This document shows, piece after piece, positions 29,143 through 33,736 of a DNA stretch of 33,736 nucleotides. Position 1 is the first letter of the stretch, and each line of letters starts with the position of its first letter. The translations under genes were made by a program, and so were the position numbers. The stretch spans positions 1 to 33,736 of the forward strand of contig SXOO01000197.1 in the NCBI GenBank assembly GCA_005776725.1, read 5' to 3'. The notes below the pieces were generated by a model. That model worked only from the letters and a program-made list of their open reading frames with translations. It was not told where the DNA came from and did not search any database. This DNA is from Pseudomonadota bacterium (lineage in GTDB: Bacteria; Myxococcota_A; UBA9042; GCA-2863065).

Positions 29143-32100
29143 TCACTCCAGGGCGGCGATGAGCCTCTCGCGCAGTGCTCGCGGCGGGATCACGTCATCG
29201 AGAGAGCCGACGGCCTTGGCCCGGGCGACGCTGTGGATGGCGTCGAACTCCCGCGCGAGGTCGGCCTGCTTCTCGCCGCGCACCCGGGTCAGGAGGCGCG
29301 CGAACTCCTCGCGGAGGCGGGGCCGCTCGTCCTGCGGCGCGGACTCCAGGGCCGCGCGGGCCGAGACCACCCTCGGGTCGTCGCTGGTCCGGGCGTCGAC
29401 CTCCCTCGGGAAGACCACGGCCGAGGCGGGCGTGCCGCCGATGACCGAGGCGAACGAGCCCTCTACCGCGAGCGACACGAGGCCCGCGTTCAGCGCCTTC
29501 GAGAACACCACGTAGGCGCCGCCGTGGTAGCGGGCGACCACGCAAAACACGATGCGGCCCTCGAACTCGACCACGGCTCTGCCGATCTCCGCGCCGTACT
29601 CGAGCTGGAGGCGGCGCATGGACTCGGGGGAGCCGTCGAAGCCGGATAGGTTGGCGAGCACCACGACCGGGCGGATACCCGATGCGGCGCGCAGGGCTCG
29701 AGCGACCTTCTTCGAGGAGGCGGGGAAGAGCGTGCCGCCGGTCCACGTGTCCGGGCCGTCGCCAGGGACCCAGCCACGGCGGGCGACAGGGCGGCTCTCG
29801 ATGCCGATGAGGGTGATGGCGTGTCCGCCGAGGTGGGTCTCCCAGGTAATGGCCGTCTCACCATCGCGGAGGTCGGCGAAGCGCTCGAGAACCGGGGCGC
29901 CGCGGTCGAGGACTGCCTGCATGAGCGCGCGCATCGCGAACGGCCGCTTGCGCTCGGGGTTCGCTGAGAAGAGCTCGCCGATGGTCAGGAAGCCCTCGTC
30001 ACCCGGGTAGGGATCGAGCGTGACGTCGCGCGTCTTGGGGTCGTCTGTGGCGCGCAGACGCACGGTTCGTTCCCCGGGCACGCGGGTGGCCAGGTCGTGG
30101 TGGTCGGCCAGGATCTGGAAGGCGTGGCGCAGATCGCGGGCGAGGATCTGGGCTTCGCCATTGCCGCCCATGATGCGCTCGTAGCCGCCAATGCCGCGCT
30201 CGTCTTCGGCCGAGACGCTGCCGGACACGTCGAGCGCCTTCTTGCCGGTGAGGACCATCGAGCCCCGCGGCGTCATGATGAGGAGCCCGCGGGTGTGCAT
30301 CAGCATCGTGGCTTCGGCGTTGAAGTAGCTCTGTGCGCCCACGTTGACGCCGTCGACAATCACGTGGATGGCGCCGCCGCCGCGCGTGAACGTGATGATT
30401 CGGCGGAGGACCCGAGCGGTCCAGTCGAGGTTCTCGGTCCCGGAGTCCATCGCGATGAGCGCGCCAGCCGACGTCGCCAGCCACTCCACCGGCAGGCCGC
30501 GGCTCTCGGCCAGGTCGAGCGCAGCGATGAGCCTCGCGCACTCGGGCTCCGAGAGGGCCGCCATCCGGTGGAGCGGGTCGGAGAGCACGAGCACGCGCTC
30601 GAGGCCCTCCGGGACCTTCGTGGTGGGGATCTTCAAGACGCCGAAGACCACGCCGGCGCGGTTGCTACCGGGCGGCCGGTCGACCGGGACGGCGCTCGTG
30701 ACGGAGAGCTCGTGCTCGGTGAACGAGCCCCCACCCCCCTGCTCCGGGTCGGTCAGAGACCGAATGACTTCATAGGGATAGGTCACCCCGTAAGCACGCG
30801 CGGCCCGCAGCTTGAGCTCTTGCGGGGACGCGGCGCGGATGGGGTCCTTGCTGGGCGCCGAGATGACGAACTCGGCTCCCCCCCTCTGCATCGCCACGCG
30901 GAGATTCACGTCGACCGGCGGCGCGCCAGCGTGGAAGCACGCCCGGGCGCGGACGTTCACCGGCTCGAGGCCAAGGCCGGACGAGAACGGCGCGAGGCGT
31001 GTGGCCACATGGCGGATCTGCTCGTCGGAGATCATCACGACGGGGCGGACGTGCAGCGTTAGCTGGTTACAGAGGTAGCGCGCCCGGACGTCACGTCGGG
31101 CCTGCACCTCGCGGAGCGCCCGCATCGCCTCGTGGAACGCGTGCTCGAAAGCGAGCAGCGCGGCCGGCGCCTCGTCGAGCACGTCGCCCTCGGGGACATC
31201 TCGAACCTCGCCCACCACGAAGAGGCGCTCGTCTTTCGGGTTGCGTCTCGCGCGGGCCCGGAACACCGCGAGGCGGTCGTGCGACTCGACCCGCGTCAGC
31301 TCGAACTCGGAGTATCGCCAGAGCTCCATACGCTCGGCGAGCTCCGGATGCAGGTTTCGGAGGTGCGAGAGCTCGACCGCCTCGGGGCCTCCGGGGGCGA
31401 ACGTCCACTGCGACACGACCGACGCGTCGTCGTCCGCGATCACCAGCGTGACGCGGAGCGCGCCGGTCAGGGTCTTGGCGATCGAGTGCGCGCGCGCTGC
31501 CAGCCCCTCCTCGGAAGAGCCCTCGGGGTGGACGAGAAGCTCCACGGCGGCCGGTCCAATCGCGAGCGCCGCCGCAAGCGTCGCGGCCACGGTGTCGAGC
31601 GATGCGGGCGTGACCACCACGCCCAGGACCCGCGGCGGCACCGCGCCCGCCTGTGCGCCGGGCGCGCTCAGCTCCACGAACGGCACATCGCTCATCCAGC
31701 CCGACTTCACCTCGGTGAGCCGCTCGTAGATGCGGCGGAAGATCGCCTCGGCCGAGGCGAGGCGGTATGCCTCCGACTCGCCCGCCCGCGTGGCTCGAGC
31801 GAGCTGCCGTGCAACCGAGTGGGGTGTGTCCACGAGCTGTCGGAGCAGCGCCTCTCGACCGGAGGCCGGGGCCGCCGCGATCCGGCCGAGGAGGTCAGAG
31901 AGCCACCGCCCGAGGTCGCGCTCCCGCTCCTCGTAGCGGGGCTGGTGGTAGAGCACATACCGCGCTTGCATCGCGTTGTCGGCGACGAAGGGCCACGCCG
32001 GATCGGCCACCACCGGCAGATGCTCCAGCACCATCCGGAGCGGCAGGTCCGCCTCGAGCTCGGCGCCGCCACGGTGCAGCGCCATGAGGACCCGGAGGAT

Positions 32101-33736
32101 CCCGGAAGCGATGCGGTGGCGGAGCTCCGCCCGGCCGCCTTGGCGCGAGCGGGCCACGGCGAGGCGCGCGAGGACGTGGCGAAGCGCCGGGTGGGCGGCC
32201 GTCTCCGTGGCACCGTAGTGCGCCAGCGCCGCCCGGAGCGCCGGGGCGAACGTCGCCGCGAGCGGAGGCGCGCTGGCGAGGTGGCGCGCGAACTCCCAGA
32301 AGTGCGCCTCGTTCGACATACGGGGCAAGCCGCTCGATCGCTCATCGAGGTCTCTGGCGAACACGCACTCGACATCGGCGAACGCCCGGAGCACGTCTCC
32401 AAGCACGTCCACGCCGGCACTTGCGTTCGGATACGCGAGGCGCTCGAACAACGCCTCGGAGTCCAGCAGCCTCGTGAGCCGCTCCGTGCGTTCAGGGGAG
32501 AGCCCGTATCCCAGCATGACCGAACGAGCCTCGCCGGCGACCGTCGCGAGTACGGCGTGACGCTCGGCCTGCGTCTCCGAAGAGAACGCCTCGGGCCGCG
32601 GCGCCCCGTCGTCGTCGAACAGCTCCATGAAGCGGTCGCGCACCCTCGGGAGCGGCAGTGGGCCCACGTCTTCACCCGCGTTGGTGCCGATGGGCTCGAG
32701 CCGCATCAGGGCCTGGCCGGCTGCGACCTGGATGCCTGCGAAGGCGGTCACGTCGCGCACCGTGCCGTCCTCGGGAGCGATGACGGGCATCTCCATCTTC
32801 ATCGCCTCGAGCACGCCGAGCCGCTGGCCGGCGCGGACGACGTCACCCACCGAGACACAGAGCTCCATCACCATCGCCGGCGCGGGCGCCCGGACGAGGC
32901 CACCCGGGTCGCGCGCGACGCGGTGGCTCACGCCGTCGAGCTCCACGACGAACGCGCGGTCATCGCTCTGGGCAACGAGGCGGAAGCGCCGAGCTCCGAT
33001 GGTGGCGTGACCGGGCTCGTCCCCTCCGACGAGCGCGATGGTGCTGGCCGCGCCAGACGTCACCCGATACCGGCCCCAGCCGATGCACAAGACGCCCAGC
33101 GTCACGCGACCGGCCACGGCGCGGAGGCGGATCTCGCGCCGTCCGGCGTCAGGTAGGGCGAGCGGCACGCCGCGCGCGATCGCTGCGAAGAAGTTGGCGA
33201 GGTCGCGGCGCCCCTCTTCGCGATAGGCGAGGACCGCCGCCACGACCAGGGCCTCTGAGACGGACGACCGCGGGCCGGGAAGGCGGCGGTCGAGCCACCG
33301 CGTGTCGATGGTTCCCTGGACCACGTCCGGATCGATAAGGAGCTCAGCGAGGAGCCCCTTGTTCGTGGCCCCGCCCTCCACGACCACCACGGTCTCGGAC
33401 AGGGCCCGCTGCAGCCTTGCCAAGGCCTGCGCACGGGTGGCGCCGAACGCCATGATCTTCGCGATGTTCGAGTCGAAGTCTGGCGGCACCTCGCTGCCAA
33501 GAACGACGCCGGAGTCGACGCGGATCCCCGCGCCCAGCGGCGGCGAGAACAAGGTGACGCGACCCGGCGCAGGCGCGAAGCCGTCGTCCGGATCCTCTGC
33601 GTTCAGGCGAACCTCGATCGCCGCCCCGCGCGGGGCCGGCGCCGGTGAGAGCGCGAGGCCCTCGGCCACGTCGAGCTGCAGGCGGACGAGGTCCACGCCG
33701 TACACCAGCTCGGTGATCGGGTGCTCGACCTGGAGC
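29143..33736 (-). CDS. Giant single-chain acyl-CoA carboxylase (partial)
   Basis: At least 1530 aa; the N-terminus lies beyond the right edge. The frame opens with LQVEHPITEL, the biotin-carboxylase signature, so only the C-terminal part of that domain is present. Next come a biotinyl domain with EAMKMEM (Lys at about visible residue 313), a long central region (about 355-900) with HPELAERMELWRYSEFEL and RNPKDERLFVVGEV, and a carboxyltransferase domain (about 930-1530) with DGVNVGAQSYFNAEATML, MVLTGKKALD and GIGGYERIMG. The biotin carboxylase-BCCP-central-carboxyltransferase order is that of eukaryotic acetyl-CoA carboxylase; similar fused enzymes occur in Actinobacteria and Myxococcota. It carboxylates an acyl-CoA with ATP and bicarbonate; acetyl-, propionyl- or longer-chain specificity cannot be told from sequence. 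Confidence 0.9.
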   Translation of the reverse strand, partial: LQVEHPITELVYGVDLVRLQLDVAEGLALSPAPAPRGAAIEVRLNAEDPDDGFAPAPGRVTLFSPPLGAGIRVDSGVVLGSEVPPDFDSNIAKIMAFGATRAQALARLQRALSETVVVVEGGATNKGLLAELLIDPDVVQGTIDTRWLDRRLPGPRSSVSEALVVAAVLAYREEGRRDLANFFAAIARGVPLALPDAGRREIRLRAVAGRVTLGVLCIGWGRYRVTSGAASTIALVGGDEPGHATIGARRFRLVAQSDDRAFVVELDGVSHRVARDPGGLVRAPAPAMVMELCVSVGDVVRAGQRLGVLEAMKMEMPVIAPEDGTVRDVTAFAGIQVAAGQALMRLEPIGTNAGEDVGPLPLPRVRDRFMELFDDDGAPRPEAFSSETQAERHAVLATVAGEARSVMLGYGLSPERTERLTRLLDSEALFERLAYPNASAGVDVLGDVLRAFADVECVFARDLDERSSGLPRMSNEAHFWEFARHLASAPPLAATFAPALRAALAHYGATETAAHPALRHVLARLAVARSRQGGRAELRHRIASGILRVLMALHRGGAELEADLPLRMVLEHLPVVADPAWPFVADNAMQARYVLYHQPRYEERERDLGRWLSDLLGRIAAAPASGREALLRQLVDTPHSVARQLARATRAGESEAYRLASAEAIFRRIYERLTEVKSGWMSDVPFVELSAPGAQAGAVPPRVLGVVVTPASLDTVAATLAAALAIGPAAVELLVHPEGSSEEGLAARAHSIAKTLTGALRVTLVIADDDASVVSQWTFAPGGPEAVELSHLRNLHPELAERMELWRYSEFELTRVESHDRLAVFRARARRNPKDERLFVVGEVRDVPEGDVLDEAPAALLAFEHAFHEAMRALREVQARRDVRARYLCNQLTLHVRPVVMISDEQIRHVATRLAPFSSGLGLEPVNVRARACFHAGAPPVDVNLRVAMQRGGAEFVISAPSKDPIRAASPQELKLRAARAYGVTYPYEVIRSLTDPEQGGGGSFTEHELSVTSAVPVDRPPGSNRAGVVFGVLKIPTTKVPEGLERVLVLSDPLHRMAALSEPECARLIAALDLAESRGLPVEWLATSAGALIAMDSGTENLDWTARVLRRIITFTRGGGAIHVIVDGVNVGAQSYFNAEATMLMHTRGLLIMTPRGSMVLTGKKALDVSGSVSAEDERGIGGYERIMGGNGEAQILARDLRHAFQILADHHDLATRVPGERTVRLRATDDPKTRDVTLDPYPGDEGFLTIGELFSANPERKRPFAMRALMQAVLDRGAPVLERFADLRDGETAITWETHLGGHAITLIGIESRPVARRGWVPGDGPDTWTGGTLFPASSKKVARALRAASGIRPVVVLANLSGFDGSPESMRRLQLEYGAEIGRAVVEFEGRIVFCVVARYHGGAYVVFSKALNAGLVSLAVEGSFASVIGGTPASAVVFPREVDARTSDDPRVVSARAALESAPQDERPRLREEFARLLTRVRGEKQADLAREFDAIHSVARAKAVGSLDDVIPPRALRERLIAALE

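Overview
The window is very GC-rich bacterial DNA with densely packed genes. It most likely comes from a Myxococcota (myxobacterial) chromosome. The main evidence is a probable MYXO-CTERM surface-sorting tail on a large secreted GH26-like protein with Dictyostelium-type cysteine repeats, five predicted lipoproteins with acidic Ser/Asp/Ala-rich linkers, and a giant single-chain biotin carboxylase/BCCP/carboxyltransferase. I see no transposase, integrase, phage gene or CRISPR array; apart from one AAA-ATPase gene with an AT-rich promoter, the region looks chromosomal.

Layout. (1) 1-3045, minus: a TMEM43-like membrane protein translationally coupled (ATGA overlap) to metG, which ends at a 20-bp hairpin. 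(2) 3107-6861, plus: tRNA-Arg(CCT), an IHF-beta/HU-type protein with an acidic tail, then two overlapping genes for a coiled-coil inner-membrane protein and an exported partner. (3) 6902-7423, minus: a small predicted beta-barrel protein. (4) 7540-11554, plus: a homogentisate operon, hppD-hmgA-fahA-maiA, with GTGA stop/start overlaps and a good sigma70-like promoter. (5) 11623-13597, minus: a lipoprotein and a putative DNA-binding regulator, divergent from (6) 13852-16887, plus: the GH26-like protein. The shared intergenic region carries two nearly identical TATGCA-N6-TGCATA palindromes. (7) 17024-18551: a LysR regulator divergent from a DUF4149/TMEM205-like membrane protein. (8) 18684-20038: a c-type cytochrome lipoprotein divergent from a beta-carbonic-anhydrase-like protein. 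(9) 20158-22596: an NHL-propeller lipoprotein. (10) 22809-33736, all minus: a lipase-like lipoprotein, an AAA/DUF4143 ATPase, a membrane-anchored metzincin-like protein, a uridine-phosphorylase-like enzyme, a Cys-rich lipoprotein and the carboxylase, which runs off the right edge.

How the genes work together. The homogentisate genes form a complete route from 4-hydroxyphenylpyruvate to fumarate and acetoacetate. The regulator/lipoprotein/GH26 region looks like a self-contained, co-regulated cell-surface module and is the best candidate for something undescribed. Its GH26 domain keeps the acid/base Glu but has Gln where the nucleophile Glu is expected, so it may bind rather than cleave polysaccharide. 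Other points to check are a G9 tract at the start of the TMEM43-like gene (frame ambiguity, with consequences for metG), a near-leaderless promoter for the AAA ATPase, and an HExxHxxGxxD protein tucked behind the phosphorylase gene.
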